Shown here: one piece after another, positions 43,053-53,875 of the stretch
Layout: each line of letters starts with the position of its first letter
Numbering within the stretch: the stretch's first letter is position 1
Origin: Halocynthiibacter sp. SDUM655004
Lineage (GTDB): Bacteria > Pseudomonadota > Alphaproteobacteria > Rhodobacterales > Rhodobacteraceae
Assembly: GCF_026015885.1 (NCBI RefSeq)
Contig: NZ_JAPDUG010000002.1
Location: 186,001 to 250,000, forward strand
DNA length: 64,000 bases
Direction of reading: 5' to 3'
Translations under genes and position numbers: made by a program
Notes under the pieces: model-generated
What the model was told of the DNA's origin: nothing
Databases searched by the model: none
What the model saw: only the letters and a program-made list of their open reading frames with translations

Positions 43053-44762
43053 TCAGAACATGAAGTAGCGTTGCGCCATAGGCAGGCTCTGCGCAGGTTC
43101 ACATGTTAGAAGCTCGCCATTCGCGCGCACTTCGTAAGTTTCGGGGTTCACTTCAATTTCTGGCGTTGCGCTGTTCATAACCATGTCAGACTTGCCGATA
43201 CCGCGGGTATTTTCGACGGCGAGCGTGGTTTTAGACAAGCCCAGCGCCTTACCAAGCCCTGCGGATTCTGCCGCAGCGGACACAAAGCTGACAGCGGAAT
43301 GCGCAACTGCTTTGCCCATACCGCCAAACATCTCGCGAGAATAAACGGGCTGCGGCGTTGGAATTGAGGCGTTCGGATCTCCCATCTGAGCCATTACGAT
43401 GCTGCCACCCATCAAGACCATCTCGGGCTTCACGCCAAAGAACGCGGGTGACCAGAGTGCGAGATCGGCGCGTTTGCCAATTTCGATGCTGCCGATGTGG
43501 CGGCTGATTCCGTGGGCGATCGCAGGATTGATCGTGTATTTGGCGATATAGCGTTTGACGCGCACATTGTCGTTGTCGCCCGTCTCTTCGCCCAAACGAC
43601 CACGCTGCTTTTTCATTTTGTCGGCGGTCTGCCACGTGCGGATCAAAACCTCACCCACGCGGCCCATGGCTTGGCTATCGCTCGCTATGATCGAAAACGC
43701 GCCCATGTCATGCAGGATATCTTCCGCGGCGATGGTTTCGCGGCGGATGCGGCTTTCAGCAAAGGCAACATCTTCCGGAATTCCTTTATCGAGGTGGTGG
43801 CACACCATAAGCATATCCAAATGCTCCTCGATCGTGTTCACGGTATAAGGCCGCGTCGGGTTGGTCGAACTTGGAATAACGTGCTGCTCGCCCACAACTT
43901 TGATGATATCGGGCGCATGACCGCCGCCTGCCCCTTCTGTATGGAATGCGTGAATCGTCCGCCCCTTGATCGCGTTCACCGTATTCTCGACAAAGCCGCT
44001 TTCGTTAAGCGTGTCCGTGTGGATCATGACCTGCACATCCATGTCATCGGCAACGGACAGACAGCAATCAATCGCACCCGGCGTTGTTCCCCAATCCTCG
44101 TGGAGTTTCATAGCGCAGGCCCCACCTTCAATCATCTCGACCAACGCCGCTGGCTGTGAGGCGTTCCCCTTCCCCGCAAGCCCTATATTCATCGGCGCGT
44201 TGTCGATTGCCTGAAGCATCCGACCAATGTGCCAAGGCCCTGGCGTACAGGTCGTGGCGAGTGTGCCGTGTGCGGGGCCAGTGCCGCCGCCAAGCATCGT
44301 CGTCACACCGGAATGGAGCGCATCTTCCATCTGTTGCGGGCAAATGAAGTGAATGTGGCTGTCAAAGCCCCCCGCCGTGAGAATACGCCCTTCGCCCGCA
44401 ATGGCTTCAGTGCCAGGACCAACGATTATGTCCACGTTGGGCTGTGTGTCTGGGTTGCCCGCCTTGCCAATCGCTGCGATCACACCGTCCTTTAGGCCGA
44501 CATCGGCTTTATAGATGCCCGTTACATCCACGATCAGCGCATTGGTGATAACCGTATCAACAGCCCCACCTGCTCGCGTTATCTGCGACTGCCCCATCCC
44601 ATCACGGATCACCTTGCCGCCGCCGAACTTAACCTCTTCGCCATAAGTCGTCAGATCGCGCTCGACCTCGATGATCAGGTCGGTATCGGCAAGCCGTAAG
44701 CGGTCGCCGGTGGTCGGGCCATACATATCGGCATAGGTCGCACGAGAGATTTTTGCGGGCAT
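43053..44762 (-). CDS. ureC: Urease alpha subunit
   Basis: The catalytic subunit that hydrolyses urea to ammonia and carbamate at a dinuclear nickel site. The 569-residue product contains the nickel histidines in [10 protein letters not shown], the lysine that is carbamylated to bridge the nickels in [10 protein letters not shown], histidines in MIHTDTLNE and [17 protein letters not shown], and the flap segment [20 protein letters not shown] with the catalytic histidine. Length and order match the three-subunit (UreABC) bacterial type. Confidence 0.98.
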   Translation of the reverse strand: MPAKISRATYADMYGPTTGDRLRLADTDLIIEVERDLTTYGEEVKFGGGKVIRDGMGQSQITRAGGAVDTVITNALIVDVTGIYKADVGLKDGVIAAIGKAGNPDTQPNVDIIVGPGTEAIAGEGRILTAGGFDSHIHFICPQQMEDALHSGVTTMLGGGTGPAHGTLATTCTPGPWHIGRMLQAIDNAPMNIGLAGKGNASQPAALVEMIEGGACAMKLHEDWGTTPGAIDCCLSVADDMDVQVMIHTDTLNESGFVENTVNAIKGRTIHAFHTEGAGGGHAPDIIKVVGEQHVIPSSTNPTRPYTVNTIEEHLDMLMVCHHLDKGIPEDVAFAESRIRRETIAAEDILHDMGAFSIIASDSQAMGRVGEVLIRTWQTADKMKKQRGRLGEETGDNDNVRVKRYIAKYTINPAIAHGISRHIGSIEIGKRADLALWSPAFFGVKPEMVLMGGSIVMAQMGDPNASIPTPQPVYSREMFGGMGKAVAHSAVSFVSAAAESAGLGKALGLSKTTLAVENTRGIGKSDMVMNSATPEIEVNPETYEVRANGELLTCEPAQSLPMAQRYFMF

Positions 44763-44772
44763 GGTCGTTTCC

Positions 44773-45177
44773 TTAGTTTGCTTCCCAAACCGCGCGGAGG
44801 TCTTCGTCGCGGCGGCGGGTCATGGCTTCGAGGCAAGAATAAACTACGGCCGAATACAGATCGGCATCCTGATAAGGCAGCGCGTCCGCAGCGCATTTGC
44901 TATCACGGTAATTGTAGAAATCCTGTTGCGAATAATAAATCTGGGCTTCAGCGGTTGCCGGACCATCGGGGAAAATGTCGTCGATCTGCCTTGCGCCTTC
45001 GAGCGCCATCAAGAATGCAAATTCTAGATCTTCATCAGCGCGCACGAAGGATTGCCACACACATTCATTGAACTGCTCGGTCATCTCCGGATTGGCGCAT
45101 TCGCCATGCTCCGTCGCTGCTGATGATCCGCCATAAAGCGCCAGCAGGATAGCCGCCTGAATTCCAATTAATCTCAT
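44773..45177 (-). CDS. Secreted LprI-like (DUF1311) protein in the urease operon, copy 2
   Basis: A 134-residue protein with signal peptide ([20 protein letters not shown]) and spaced cysteines ([29 protein letters not shown]) as in the LprI/DUF1311 family, which includes lysozyme-inhibitor-like periplasmic proteins. It overlaps the upstream copy by four bases and is followed by ureC after 10 bases. It resembles the neighbouring gene in layout, suggesting an old duplication. Its role in a cytoplasmic urease operon is unexplained. Confidence 0.78.
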   Translation of the reverse strand: MRLIGIQAAILLALYGGSSAATEHGECANPEMTEQFNECVWQSFVRADEDLEFAFLMALEGARQIDDIFPDGPATAEAQIYYSQQDFYNYRDSKCAADALPYQDADLYSAVVYSCLEAMTRRRDEDLRAVWEAN

Positions 45178-45584
45178 CCGTCTATCTCCGCCATAAATTC
45201 CAACCGCTCTGTGCGTTGGTTCGATAAATCCTCAAGGCATGAAGAAACGATGAACGGCTCAAGCGTACCACCGCGATAAAGCCATCCCTCCGCTTCGCAG
45301 GCCTTGTCCCTGTAAGAAATCCACAAGCGTTGCGCCGCAAGGAGCGTGTCCGCCGCGCCGCCCTCTTTTATGTCATTGGCAGCGTCAATTTCCTTCATCG
45401 CAGTCATTGCCTTTTCCCACGCCAAATTGAGCGCTTCGTCGGCCTTCAGATACCGTTGATACGCGCAAGCATTGATCGCACGTTGGGTAACCGGATCGTC
45501 GCAATTAAGCTCGTCTGCGGTGGCCGCATACGGCAGCATTAACAATGCACTACAAGACAATCCTGCGAGAAAAAGGCGCATCAA
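45174..45584 (-). CDS. Secreted LprI-like (DUF1311) protein in the urease operon, copy 1
   Basis: A 136-residue protein with signal peptide ([23 protein letters not shown]) and the LprI/DUF1311 pattern: [18 protein letters not shown], a helix [16 protein letters not shown], and [17 protein letters not shown], with a late SSCLEDL cysteine. It overlaps ureB by four bases and the second copy by four bases, so all are translated together. Family members are thought to act in the periplasm; none is known to me as part of urease. Confidence 0.82.
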   Translation of the reverse strand: MMRLFLAGLSCSALLMLPYAATADELNCDDPVTQRAINACAYQRYLKADEALNLAWEKAMTAMKEIDAANDIKEGGAADTLLAAQRLWISYRDKACEAEGWLYRGGTLEPFIVSSCLEDLSNQRTERLEFMAEIDG

Positions 45585-45886
45585 AGTGCTCCCATAACCT
45601 TTTGATTAAATCCGTAAACTTCGCGCTTACCAGAGAGCGGCACAAGCGTAACTTCGCGCGTTTGCCCGGGCTCAAAACGCACTGCGGTTCCTGCGGCAAT
45701 ATCAAGGCGCATACCGCGCGCTTGATCGCGGTCAAACTCAAGTGCGGCGTTCGTTTCGGCAAAATGATAGTGGCTTCCAACCTGTACGGGACGGTCACCA
45801 GTATTGGAGACGACAAGCGTCACCGTTTCCGCGCCTTCGTTCAATACAATGTCGCCGTCTTGGGGGAAAATCTCTCCGGGAATCAT
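45581..45886 (-). CDS. ureB: Urease beta subunit
   Basis: The 101-residue structural subunit starts [20 protein letters not shown] and contains the family motif [18 protein letters not shown]. It forms the trimer with UreA and UreC. It follows ureA by six bases and overlaps the LprI-like gene. Confidence 0.97.
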   Translation of the reverse strand: MIPGEIFPQDGDIVLNEGAETVTLVVSNTGDRPVQVGSHYHFAETNAALEFDRDQARGMRLDIAAGTAVRFEPGQTREVTLVPLSGKREVYGFNQKVMGAL

Positions 45887-45892
45887 AGGAAC

Positions 45893-46195
45893 CTACCTGA
45901 TTGGATGATGAACTGTGACGAGTTTTGTGCCGTCTGGAAATGTAGCCTCAACCTGCACGTCGTGGATCATTTCCGCGATGCCATCCATACACTGATCAGC
46001 TTTAACCACATGGGCTCCCGCTTCCATCAGATCGGCAACCGAACGGCCGTCGCGCGCACCTTCGACAACGAAATCGGTGATCAGCGCAATCGCTTCGGGA
46101 TGGTTAAGCTTTACACCGCGCTCCAGCCGTCCTCGCGCCACCATGGCCGCCACGCTAATCAAAAGTTTGTCTTTTTCTCTCGGGGTCAGGTTCAT
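45893..46195 (-). CDS. ureA: Urease gamma subunit
   Basis: The 100-residue gamma subunit starts [20 protein letters not shown] and ends [10 protein letters not shown], both typical. It contributes to the active-site environment of UreC. Start 46195 gives the standard length; the longer frame to 46312 runs into ureD and is rejected. It follows ureD closely (8 bases). Confidence 0.97.
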   Translation of the reverse strand: MNLTPREKDKLLISVAAMVARGRLERGVKLNHPEAIALITDFVVEGARDGRSVADLMEAGAHVVKADQCMDGIAEMIHDVQVEATFPDGTKLVTVHHPIR

Positions 46196-46203
46196 TGTCT
46201 TCC

Positions 46204-47067
46204 CTATTCTTGCCAAACGCGCGGGAGGCTGCCCTGCCGTGCGATCTTGAGTACTTGTGCAACGGCGCGCCTCAGTGGCCATGCGTCCGTTGCCCGCATT
46301 CTTATGATGCATTTCCCGTTCCAGCCGCTCACAGCAGCAACGACTCCATCAAAGGATTCAATCACAGAACGGAAACGATCTGCTGCGTCTTCAGCTCCCT
46401 GCTCGATCAACGCGATTGTGGCGAAGGCGCGCGCTCCAGCAAGCGTCACAGCACTCTCGCTTCCGTCAAGAACCTTCTGGCTGATTGCAAATGGGTCAAC
46501 CCAAACCGGCGCTCCACATCTGCGCACCTCGCGCCAATCAGAGAACGAAAGGCTTTCGATGGTCTCGCCCATGGCGGCCCGCCCAAGAACAACGCTTTCC
46601 GCCATCAAAAAACGCGCGTCCGAAGCAAGCTCAACCGTGGTGCGGCGGCCAAGATTTGAGCCTTCAAAAAGGATTGTTTCCTGTGGCAACCAGCTCAAAG
46701 TGCCCGCCTCTCCAACGGATATCGACACATCGACTTGCCCGACTTCACCAGTGGAGCGATACGCTCGTTCGGCGGTTTGCGTGGTGGCCATTGCCGCAAC
46801 GCCGGTACCAATTTTCATGTCATAGCAAAGGTGATCGCCGCCAGTAACACCGCCCGCAGTGTTGAGAAACACAAGTTCCGGCACATCGCGGTGGACGCGC
46901 GGCAAAAACACTTTGGCCGAGCCGGATTGATGTAGATCGGTCAAAGTTGGGCGCGCGCCACGCATTGCCAAACCAACTGCACCACGACCAACCATGCGCT
47001 GCATACGCCCCTGCTTCGCAGGTGGCTGACCGCCATGTGTTGTAAAATTTATCGCCTGATCCAGCAT
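46204..47067 (-). CDS. ureD: Urease accessory protein UreD
   Basis: UreD (UreH) is the scaffold that binds apo-urease and channels nickel from UreG/UreF. The 287-residue product has the family pattern [19 protein letters not shown] and [11 protein letters not shown] and [15 protein letters not shown] 47067 is preferred because GAGGG lies five bases upstream; starts at 47091 and 47145 have poorer sites. It is the first gene of the urease operon, transcribed away from pyrC. Confidence 0.93.
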   Translation of the reverse strand: MLDQAINFTTHGGQPPAKQGRMQRMVGRGAVGLAMRGARPTLTDLHQSGSAKVFLPRVHRDVPELVFLNTAGGVTGGDHLCYDMKIGTGVAAMATTQTAERAYRSTGEVGQVDVSISVGEAGTLSWLPQETILFEGSNLGRRTTVELASDARFLMAESVVLGRAAMGETIESLSFSDWREVRRCGAPVWVDPFAISQKVLDGSESAVTLAGARAFATIALIEQGAEDAADRFRSVIESFDGVVAAVSGWNGKCIIRMRATDAWPLRRAVAQVLKIARQGSLPRVWQE

Positions 47068-47281
47068 CCCAGCCCTCGTAACTTGCCTCATTCCTAGGCA
47101 ACAGAGCCACACATTCGCAAGCTTCCGCTCAAGGAAAAGGCGCACATATGCCGAAAAAATGCGCCTTCGCCTAAAAATTAATCAAACACCCCTGAATTGA
47201 CCATTTCCATGCAGCCGGGAAATTGCCTCCTGACTGCAATCGCCGCTGGAAAACTGCGCAGCAATTGTGTAGCGCAGGGGC

Positions 47282-48319
47282 ATGACGAATAAACTCACGC
47301 TCCGACGCCCCGATGATTGGCATTTACACCTGCGCGATGGCGATATGCTCGCGGCAGTCTTGCCCGAAACGACACGCCACTTTGCCCGCGCCATCATCAT
47401 GCCGAACCTTGTGCCGCCTGTTGTAACAGGAGCGCAAGCCGCGGCCTATCGAGATCGGATCACCGCAGCGATGCCAAATGGCGCGGACTTCACACCGTTG
47501 ATGACGCTTTACCTCACAGAAGACACAGATGCAGAGGATGTCGCCAGAGCGCATGCAAGCGGGCTGATCACCGCAGTGAAGCTGTACCCTGCGGGCGCAA
47601 CAACGAACTCAGCCAGCGGCGTTAGCAATTTTGACAATGTTCGCCCCGTACTTGAGAAAATGGCCGAGATCGGCCTGCCTCTTTGTCTGCACGGCGAAGT
47701 GACAGACCCTGAAATTGACATTTTCGACCGCGAGGCCGTGTTTATCGACCGTGTCCTTGATCCGATCCGCAAAAGCACCCCGGGTCTGCGCACTGTGATG
47801 GAACATATCACAACCAAAGACGGTGTGGACTACGCCAAGAGCCAAGACAATCTCGGCGCGACCATCACAACGCACCACCTTGTGATCAACCGCAACCACA
47901 TCCTCGTGGGCGGCATCAAGCCACACTATTACTGCCTACCCGTTGCGAAACGTGAGTTGCACCGCGAAGCGCTGGTCGAGGCCGCCACATCAGGCGACGC
48001 GCGCTTCTTCCTTGGAACTGACAGCGCTCCACATACGGATAAACTCAAAGAAAATGCCTGTGGCTGCGCAGGGTGCTTCACCGCGACCAACACCATGTCT
48101 ATTCTCGCCGAAGTGTTTGAGAAGCAAGGCGCTCTCGAGAAACTCGAGGCCTTTACTTCGTTGAAAGGGCCCGCGTTTTATGGCCTCCCGGCAAATGAAA
48201 AGACAATCATGCTCTCCAAAGGGGCGCCCGTCACCTACCCTGATAAGATCACCGTTGGCGATGAAACCGTAACCGTCTTTGACCCTGGATTTCCGCTGCA
48301 TTGGCGGGTTGCGGACTAA
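47282..48319 (+). CDS. pyrC: Dihydroorotase (class II)
   Basis: Cyclises carbamoyl aspartate to dihydroorotate in pyrimidine synthesis. The 345-residue product is the PyrC type II form: metal histidines in [18 protein letters not shown] loop, carbamylated lysine in [13 protein letters not shown], histidines in LHGEVTD and MEHITT, and the catalytic aspartate in GTDSAPH. It is followed after 44 bases by pyrE, giving a small pyrimidine operon. Confidence 0.97.
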   Translation: MTNKLTLRRPDDWHLHLRDGDMLAAVLPETTRHFARAIIMPNLVPPVVTGAQAAAYRDRITAAMPNGADFTPLMTLYLTEDTDAEDVARAHASGLITAVKLYPAGATTNSASGVSNFDNVRPVLEKMAEIGLPLCLHGEVTDPEIDIFDREAVFIDRVLDPIRKSTPGLRTVMEHITTKDGVDYAKSQDNLGATITTHHLVINRNHILVGGIKPHYYCLPVAKRELHREALVEAATSGDARFFLGTDSAPHTDKLKENACGCAGCFTATNTMSILAEVFEKQGALEKLEAFTSLKGPAFYGLPANEKTIMLSKGAPVTYPDKITVGDETVTVFDPGFPLHWRVAD

Positions 48320-48363
48320 GCTCCGCAGCGTTCAAATAGACCAATCAAACAAAAGGAACCGCT

Positions 48364-49044
48364 ATGATCCCGAGCGCCTATCCCGACCCGAAAGAAATCG
48401 CACGACTGACTGCGCGGATGTTGCTTGAGATCGAAGCGGTACACTTCAACGCCCGCGAACCTTTCACGCTGGCCAGTGGTTTGCCGAGCCCGACTTATAT
48501 CGACTGCCGCAAGCTGATTTCCTTCCCGCGTATCCGCTCGACGTTGATGGATTTCCTGACTGTTACGGTCATGCGCAATGCAGGGTTTGAAGCGTTTGAT
48601 AACGTGGCTGGTGGCGAAACCGCAGGCATTCCCTTTGGCGCGCTGGTTGCAGAACGTATGGCGCTTCCAATGAGCTATGTTCGCAAGAAGCCGAAAGGCT
48701 ATGGCCGTAACGCACGGATCGAAGGCGCGATGAGCGAGGGCGAGCGCGTCTTGCTCGTTGAAGACCTGACAACCGACGGCGGCAGCAAGCTCTCCTTCGT
48801 GGACGCAATCCGCGAAACTGGCGCCACTTGCGGGCATACGGCGGTGATCTTCTACTACGGTATCTTCCCTGAAACCGAAAAGACGCTTGGCGATCACGGG
48901 GTTACGCTGCATCACCTTTGCACATGGTGGGATGTATTGGCCGAAGCCAAAGCCTCCAATGCTTTTGACGAGGAAACATTGACAGAGGTAGAAGCCTTCC
49001 TCAATGATCCGCGCGGCTGGCAAGAGGCCCACAAGAAAGCCTGA
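48364..49044 (+). CDS. pyrE: Orotate phosphoribosyltransferase
   Basis: Couples orotate to PRPP to form OMP, the step after dihydroorotate oxidation. The 226-residue product has the PRPP-binding motif [17 protein letters not shown] near residue 130 and the catalytic lysine loop [20 protein letters not shown] 48364 follows AAAGGAA. Together with pyrC upstream it supplies UMP synthesis. Confidence 0.96.
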   Translation: MIPSAYPDPKEIARLTARMLLEIEAVHFNAREPFTLASGLPSPTYIDCRKLISFPRIRSTLMDFLTVTVMRNAGFEAFDNVAGGETAGIPFGALVAERMALPMSYVRKKPKGYGRNARIEGAMSEGERVLLVEDLTTDGGSKLSFVDAIRETGATCGHTAVIFYYGIFPETEKTLGDHGVTLHHLCTWWDVLAEAKASNAFDEETLTEVEAFLNDPRGWQEAHKKA

Positions 49045-49092
49045 TCTGATCAACATCTAGGGGTAATTCTTTACGGTAGCCCCTAAATATGC

Positions 49093-49112
49093 TAATCCAC
49101 AGGTTATCCACA
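49093..49112 (+). promoter_or_regulatory. Tandem DnaA boxes upstream of dnaB
   Basis: TTATCCACA at 49104-49112 is a perfect DnaA box; TAATCCACA at 49093-49101 differs by one base. They have the same orientation and lie 11 bases apart, about one helical turn, 68 bases before the dnaB ATG. Confidence 0.65.
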
Positions 49113-49179
49113 GAAATATACAATTTGCCAGTACAACTGGCTTTCATGTATGTCAGACGCCAAGGTCTGAGGGGACAGT

Positions 49180-50688
49180 ATGAACGAGATTGCACCGATG
49201 CAGGACGGCGCAGGGCTTCCTGCGTTGCCGGAACAACCGTCGCAAATGGATGCGCAACCGCATAATATCGAGGCGGAGCAACAGCTTCTGGGCGCGATCC
49301 TGACCAACAACGACACCTACGATCGTGTTGCTGCAATCGTGAACTCCGCGCATTTTTACGAGCCGACTCACGCACGAATCTTTGAGGTTGCGGCAAACAG
49401 AATTGCCAAAAACCTCAACGCATCGCCGGTGACGCTCAAAGCGTTTCTCGAGGATGACGAAGGGCTAAAAGAGCTTGGCGGTCCTGCCTATCTTGCACGA
49501 CTGGCCGGCGCTGCTATCTCAAGCTTTGCGGCCAAGGACTATGCCCAGATTATCTATGATCTGGCTATTCGACGCGAACTTATGGCGCTTGGTCGTGAGA
49601 TTTCAGACAAAGCTGCCGCTGTGGACATTGCGAGCGAGCCGCGCGAGCAGATCGTTGAGGCCGAGCAACGCCTCTATGCCATGGCCGAGCAAGGGCAAGG
49701 CGAAAGTGGCTTCCAATCCTTCCTCAAGGCCGTGACAGAAGCGGTTCAGGTCGCGAACACCGCCTATGAGCGCGATGGCGACCTTGCTGGTATCTCTACG
49801 GGGTTGATTGATTTGGACAAAATGCTGGGCGGCTTGCACCGTTCAGACCTTTTGATCCTCGCGGGTCGTCCCTCCATGGGGAAAACATCCTTGGCGACGA
49901 ACATCGCCTATAACATCGCGAAATCGTATAAGAAGGGCAAGAAAGCCGACGGAAGCGAGGGAGCAATCAACGGCGGTGTCGTTGGGTTCTATAGCCTCGA
50001 AATGTCGGCCGAGCAGCTTGCTACGCGGATCTTGTCGGAGGCTTCCGAAGTGCCATCCGGCCAGATCCGCAACGGCGACATGACCGAAGAAGAATTCCGC
50101 CGTTTCGTCGAAGCGGCCAAGCAGCTCGAAAGCTGCCCGCTATATATCGACGACACGCCCGCCCTACCTATCTCGCAACTTGCAGCCCGCGCACGGCGCC
50201 TGAAGCGGACCCACGGGCTAGACGCTTTGTTTGTGGACTATCTGCAACTTGTACGTCCTGCTTCGGCAAAAGATAGCCGCGTGAATGAGGTTTCGGAAAT
50301 CACCCAAGGCCTCAAAGCCATCGCCAAGGAACTTGATATTCCGGTTGTTGCGCTCTCTCAGTTGAGTCGGACAGTCGAAAGCCGCGATGACAAACGCCCA
50401 CAACTTTCGGACCTCCGCGAATCTGGCTCGATTGAGCAAGACGCCGACGTTGTGATGTTCGTGTTCCGTGAGGAATACTACAAAGAGCGCGAAAAACCTG
50501 GTGATCACGAGCTTGAGAAGATGGCAACGTGGCAGGAAGAAATGGACGCGCTCCATGCAAAGGCCGAAGTGATTATCGGCAAAGCCCGTCACGGCCCGAT
50601 CGGCCATGTTGAGCTTTCCTTCGAAGGACAGTTCACGCGGTTTGGTAACCTTGCAAAACCGTGGCAAGGCCAGCCGGAGCAACCCTAA
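49180..50688 (+). CDS. dnaB: Replicative DNA helicase DnaB
   Basis: The hexameric helicase that unwinds DNA at the fork. The 502-residue product has the N-terminal DnaG-interacting domain (HNIEAEQQLLGAILTNNDTY), linker helix, and RecA-type motor with Walker A AGRPSMGKTSLA near residue 230 and DnaB motifs YSLEMSAEQLATR, FVDYLQLV and ALSQLSRTVESR. No intein is present. The gene is preceded by tandem DnaA boxes. Confidence 0.97.
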   Translation: MNEIAPMQDGAGLPALPEQPSQMDAQPHNIEAEQQLLGAILTNNDTYDRVAAIVNSAHFYEPTHARIFEVAANRIAKNLNASPVTLKAFLEDDEGLKELGGPAYLARLAGAAISSFAAKDYAQIIYDLAIRRELMALGREISDKAAAVDIASEPREQIVEAEQRLYAMAEQGQGESGFQSFLKAVTEAVQVANTAYERDGDLAGISTGLIDLDKMLGGLHRSDLLILAGRPSMGKTSLATNIAYNIAKSYKKGKKADGSEGAINGGVVGFYSLEMSAEQLATRILSEASEVPSGQIRNGDMTEEEFRRFVEAAKQLESCPLYIDDTPALPISQLAARARRLKRTHGLDALFVDYLQLVRPASAKDSRVNEVSEITQGLKAIAKELDIPVVALSQLSRTVESRDDKRPQLSDLRESGSIEQDADVVMFVFREEYYKEREKPGDHELEKMATWQEEMDALHAKAEVIIGKARHGPIGHVELSFEGQFTRFGNLAKPWQGQPEQP

Positions 50689-50778
50689 CTCCCCGAATTC
50701 TGCCAGTCGGAATGAGCGCCAGCGGATTTGCGTAAAATTCGCTTGCCTCGCCGCGATGCAAACGGCACAACCCTCTGC

Positions 50779-51828
50779 ATGTCTACGGGAAAACTCAAAA
50801 TTGATCTCGCGGCGCTGGTGGCCAACTGGCGCGCTTTGGATGCCCAAACCGGCCCAACCGTTGAAACCGCTGCGGTGGTCAAGGCCAACGGTTATGGCTG
50901 TGGCGCAGGCCGCGTTGCACGTGCGCTCGCCCAAGCAGGCGCACGCCGCTTCTTTGTCGCCACCGCCGAAGAAGGCGTAGAGATTCGCCAAGCGCTTGGG
51001 CCCGGACCAGAGGTCTGCATTTTCTCAGGGCATATGGCCGGTGATACCGACATGATCCATGATCTTGTCTTAACGCCAATGCTCAATTCCCTCGCGCAAC
51101 TCACGCGGCATTTCGAGGCCCTCCCCGGAGCGCCATTTGGTATTCAGCTTGATACCGGCATGAATCGCCTCGGCATGGAAGTTGCCGAATGGGCGGCGGT
51201 GCGTGACATTGCGCTTTCGCAAAATCCGACCCTTGTGATGAGTCATCTTGCTTGCGCAGACGAGCCCGATCACTCCGCGAACGAGGCCCAGCTTCAGAAC
51301 TTCCGCGCCATGACCGAGGGCATCACTGCGCCCCGCTCATTGTCCGCAACGGGCGGCATACTCTTGCCGAAGGAATATCACTTCAATCTCACGCGTCCCG
51401 GAATCGGCCTCTATGGCGGCGCACCATTTGAAGCTGCAAAGCCCGTTGTGAGCCTTTCACTCCCCGTCATCCAGACGCGCGAATTGGAAGAAGGCGAAGC
51501 CGTTGGTTACGGTTGCACATGGGTGGCCGAAGCGCCAAGCAAGCTTGCGACGGTTTCGGGCGGTTATGCCGATGGCCTCATTCGCGCCATGTCAAACAAC
51601 ACAGTACTTTGGTTTGGCGATACGCCTTGCCCTCTGGTTGGCCGCGTTTCCATGGACCTGATCACGGTCGACATTACGCATCTTACCGAACGGCCCGATG
51701 CGCTCGATATTTTGTGTCCGGCACAGACTGTTGACGATCTTGCGACTGCGGCAGGCACAATCGGCTATGAAATCCTGACCTCGCTCGGGTCTCGCTATAC
51801 ACGACGCTATGTCGAGGCGGGTTCATGA
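50779..51828 (+). CDS. alr: Alanine racemase
   Basis: PLP enzyme that interconverts L- and D-alanine for peptidoglycan. The 349-residue product has the PLP-lysine motif [11 protein letters not shown] (usually KANAYGHG) near the N-terminus, GMNRLGM, and the catalytic-tyrosine region [12 protein letters not shown] with [13 protein letters not shown] 50779 gives an N-terminus fitting homologues, though its ribosome site is weak; a TTG at 50728 would add 17 residues. The stop overlaps the next gene (ATGA at 51825-51828). Confidence 0.93.
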   Translation: MSTGKLKIDLAALVANWRALDAQTGPTVETAAVVKANGYGCGAGRVARALAQAGARRFFVATAEEGVEIRQALGPGPEVCIFSGHMAGDTDMIHDLVLTPMLNSLAQLTRHFEALPGAPFGIQLDTGMNRLGMEVAEWAAVRDIALSQNPTLVMSHLACADEPDHSANEAQLQNFRAMTEGITAPRSLSATGGILLPKEYHFNLTRPGIGLYGGAPFEAAKPVVSLSLPVIQTRELEEGEAVGYGCTWVAEAPSKLATVSGGYADGLIRAMSNNTVLWFGDTPCPLVGRVSMDLITVDITHLTERPDALDILCPAQTVDDLATAAGTIGYEILTSLGSRYTRRYVEAGS

Positions 51829-52616
51829 GCGCAAGGCTGATCTCCAAACCCTTGGCCGCAATTGGACGTTCGGTTTTGCAGCTTCTTGCTGCAATCGGGC
51901 GGGTTGCGATCTTTGCGGCTAGCGTCATCAGCCATTTCTTCCGCCCGCCATTTTACCTCAAAGAACTCCTGCAATCCATTCTTAACATTGGATATTTCAG
52001 CCTTCCTGTTGTCGGGCTGACAGCACTCTTCACAGGCGGTGCGCTGGCGTTACAAATCTATGCAGGCGGCGCGCGGTTTTCCGCAGAAGCTGTCGTTCCT
52101 CAGATCGTTGCCATCGGCATGGTTCGCGAGCTTGGGCCTGTTCTCGTCGGCCTAATGATTGCCGCGCGTGTTACGTCATCAATTGCCGCTGAGATCGCGA
52201 CGATGAAAGTCACGGAACAGATCGACGCGCTCGTAACGTTATCGACAAACCCGATGAAATACCTCGCTGTTCCACGTGTATTGGCGGCGCTGATAACGGT
52301 TCCGCTGCTCGTCGGAATTGGCGACATCATCGGCATTATGGGCGGGTTTATCGTCGCAACCCAAAGCCTTGGGTTCAATGCCGCCACCTATCTTCACAAC
52401 ACGGCCAACTTCCTAGAACCACTCGACATCATTTCGTCGCTTGTCAAAGGCGCGGTATTCGGTGGGATTGCAGCGACGATGGGCTGCTACTACGGCATGA
52501 ATTCAGGGCGCGGTGCGCAGGGGGTCGGCCGCGCGACCAAAGGCGCGGTAGAGGCGGCCGCCGTGTTGATACTTGCCGCTAACTTCCTGCTGACGGGGGT
52601 ATTCTTCTCGGTATGA
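51825..52616 (+). CDS. mlaE: MlaE-family ABC transporter permease
   Basis: A 263-residue MlaE/YrbE-family permease, the inner-membrane part of lipid-transport (MCE) ABC systems that keep outer-membrane lipid asymmetry. It has five or six membrane helices and the family signature region [21 protein letters not shown] followed by [14 protein letters not shown]. It overlaps alr upstream and mlaF downstream by four bases. The MCE-domain substrate protein (MlaD) is not adjacent. Confidence 0.9.
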   Translation: MSARLISKPLAAIGRSVLQLLAAIGRVAIFAASVISHFFRPPFYLKELLQSILNIGYFSLPVVGLTALFTGGALALQIYAGGARFSAEAVVPQIVAIGMVRELGPVLVGLMIAARVTSSIAAEIATMKVTEQIDALVTLSTNPMKYLAVPRVLAALITVPLLVGIGDIIGIMGGFIVATQSLGFNAATYLHNTANFLEPLDIISSLVKGAVFGGIAATMGCYYGMNSGRGAQGVGRATKGAVEAAAVLILAANFLLTGVFFSV

Positions 52617-53359
52617 TTACGCTCGAAGATGTTCACAAGAGTTTTGGACCCAAGCAGGTTCTACGCGGCCTTGACCTTCACGTACCGCGCGGCGAAAGCA
52701 TGGTCATCATCGGGGGCTCCGGCACCGGAAAATCAATCTGCATCAAATGCATACTCGGACTTGTTACACCTGATTCAGGCCGAATTACGGTTGATGGCGT
52801 CAATGTTCAGAAAGCTGAACGAGACGCGTTTCTGGCGCGTTTCGGGATGCTGTTTCAGGGCGGCGCGCTCTTTGACTCGATGCCGATCTGGCAAAACGTT
52901 GCATTTCGCCTCATGCGCGGAAGCCTAAAGCGCCCCAAGGCCGAGGCCTACGAGATCGCCGTAGAGAAACTGCGCCGCGTTGGGCTTTCACCTGATGTTG
53001 CCCCGCTCTATCCGGCCGAGCTTTCGGGCGGGATGCAGAAACGCGTTGGCCTTGCCCGCGCCATTGCCGCGGATCCCGAGATCATCTTTTTTGACGAGCC
53101 GACAACTGGTCTTGATCCGATTATGTCCGGTGTTATCAACGAATTGATCCGCGAAATCGTGGTGGAAATGGGGGCAACGACCGTCACGATCACCCATGAT
53201 ATGACCTCCGTGCGCACCATCGCAGACCGTGTTGCTATGCTTCATGACGGGGTTATCAAATGGACCGGCCCTGTTTCCGAAATGGACGCAAGCGGTGATG
53301 CCCACCTTGACCAGTTCATTCATGGCCGCGCCGATGGCCCGATTGCGAGTCTGCGTTAG
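52613..53359 (+). CDS. mlaF: MlaF-family ABC transporter ATPase
   Basis: A 248-residue ABC ATPase that powers the MlaE permease. Motifs: Walker A GGSGTGKSICIK, signature LSGGMQKRVGLARA, Walker B IIFFDEPTTGLDPI and the H-loop THDMTS. The start overlaps the mlaE stop (ATGA). Confidence 0.93.
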   Translation: MITLEDVHKSFGPKQVLRGLDLHVPRGESMVIIGGSGTGKSICIKCILGLVTPDSGRITVDGVNVQKAERDAFLARFGMLFQGGALFDSMPIWQNVAFRLMRGSLKRPKAEAYEIAVEKLRRVGLSPDVAPLYPAELSGGMQKRVGLARAIAADPEIIFFDEPTTGLDPIMSGVINELIREIVVEMGATTVTITHDMTSVRTIADRVAMLHDGVIKWTGPVSEMDASGDAHLDQFIHGRADGPIASLR

Positions 53360-53407
53360 GATGTTGCCCGTCTTGCATTGCGCCCGCAAACCTGCGACCC
53401 ATTTCGC

Positions 53408-53875
53408 ATGAAAACACTGCGCATTCTCAACCTTGCCTTGCTTGTCGCATTTCCTGTGGCATGGTTTGCGCCGCTTCTACGCGCCGGAATTCTGCCGCTG
53501 TTCAGCTTGAACGAAATTTCTGTCATGTCCGGAGTCATCGATCTTTGGCAGATCGACATTTTCCTCGCGGTCCTCGTTACCTTTTTTGCGCTTGTTGCGC
53601 CGATCTGTAAAACGCTCGGGTTGGCGATGATCCATGCTGGCCGTATGGACGCACGCGCCCTGCCCGTTTTACATCTATTCGGTCGTTTAGCTATGGCAGA
53701 CATATTTTTGATTTCATTGTATATTGTTGTGATCAAGGGCATTGGTGTTGGCCGCGTCGAAACCGGTTGGGGTCTGTATTTATTTACGGCCTGTGTTTTG
53801 CTCAGCCTCTGGGTTTCATTCACCACAGAGCGCTTGGAAAAGGCCGCGAAGAAGGACATAAATGCGCATGGCTAA
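53408..53875 (+). CDS. Paraquat-inducible protein A (PqiA) family membrane protein
   Basis: A 155-residue membrane protein with four helices and the PqiA-type segment near residues 10-110 (LNLALLVAFPVAWFAPLL; SVMSGVIDLWQIDIFLAVL). PqiA-like proteins often accompany MCE lipid-transport genes, and here the gene follows mlaE-mlaF. ATG 53408 fits the homologous start. It overlaps radA by 8-14 bases depending on the radA start. Confidence 0.85.
   Translation: MKTLRILNLALLVAFPVAWFAPLLRAGILPLFSLNEISVMSGVIDLWQIDIFLAVLVTFFALVAPICKTLGLAMIHAGRMDARALPVLHLFGRLAMADIFLISLYIVVIKGIGVGRVETGWGLYLFTACVLLSLWVSFTTERLEKAAKKDINAHG

Noticed and set aside
42106-43053. A 315-codon open frame on the minus strand between ureC and ureE
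   Set aside because: It overlaps the DUF1127 gene in another frame and lies opposite the 42571 gene; its composition is unlike protein and it has no ribosome site.
45545-46825. A 426-codon open frame on the plus strand opposite ureB, ureA and ureD
   Set aside because: It lies fully opposite well-identified urease genes and has no family likeness or ribosome site; long antisense frames are expected with this base composition.
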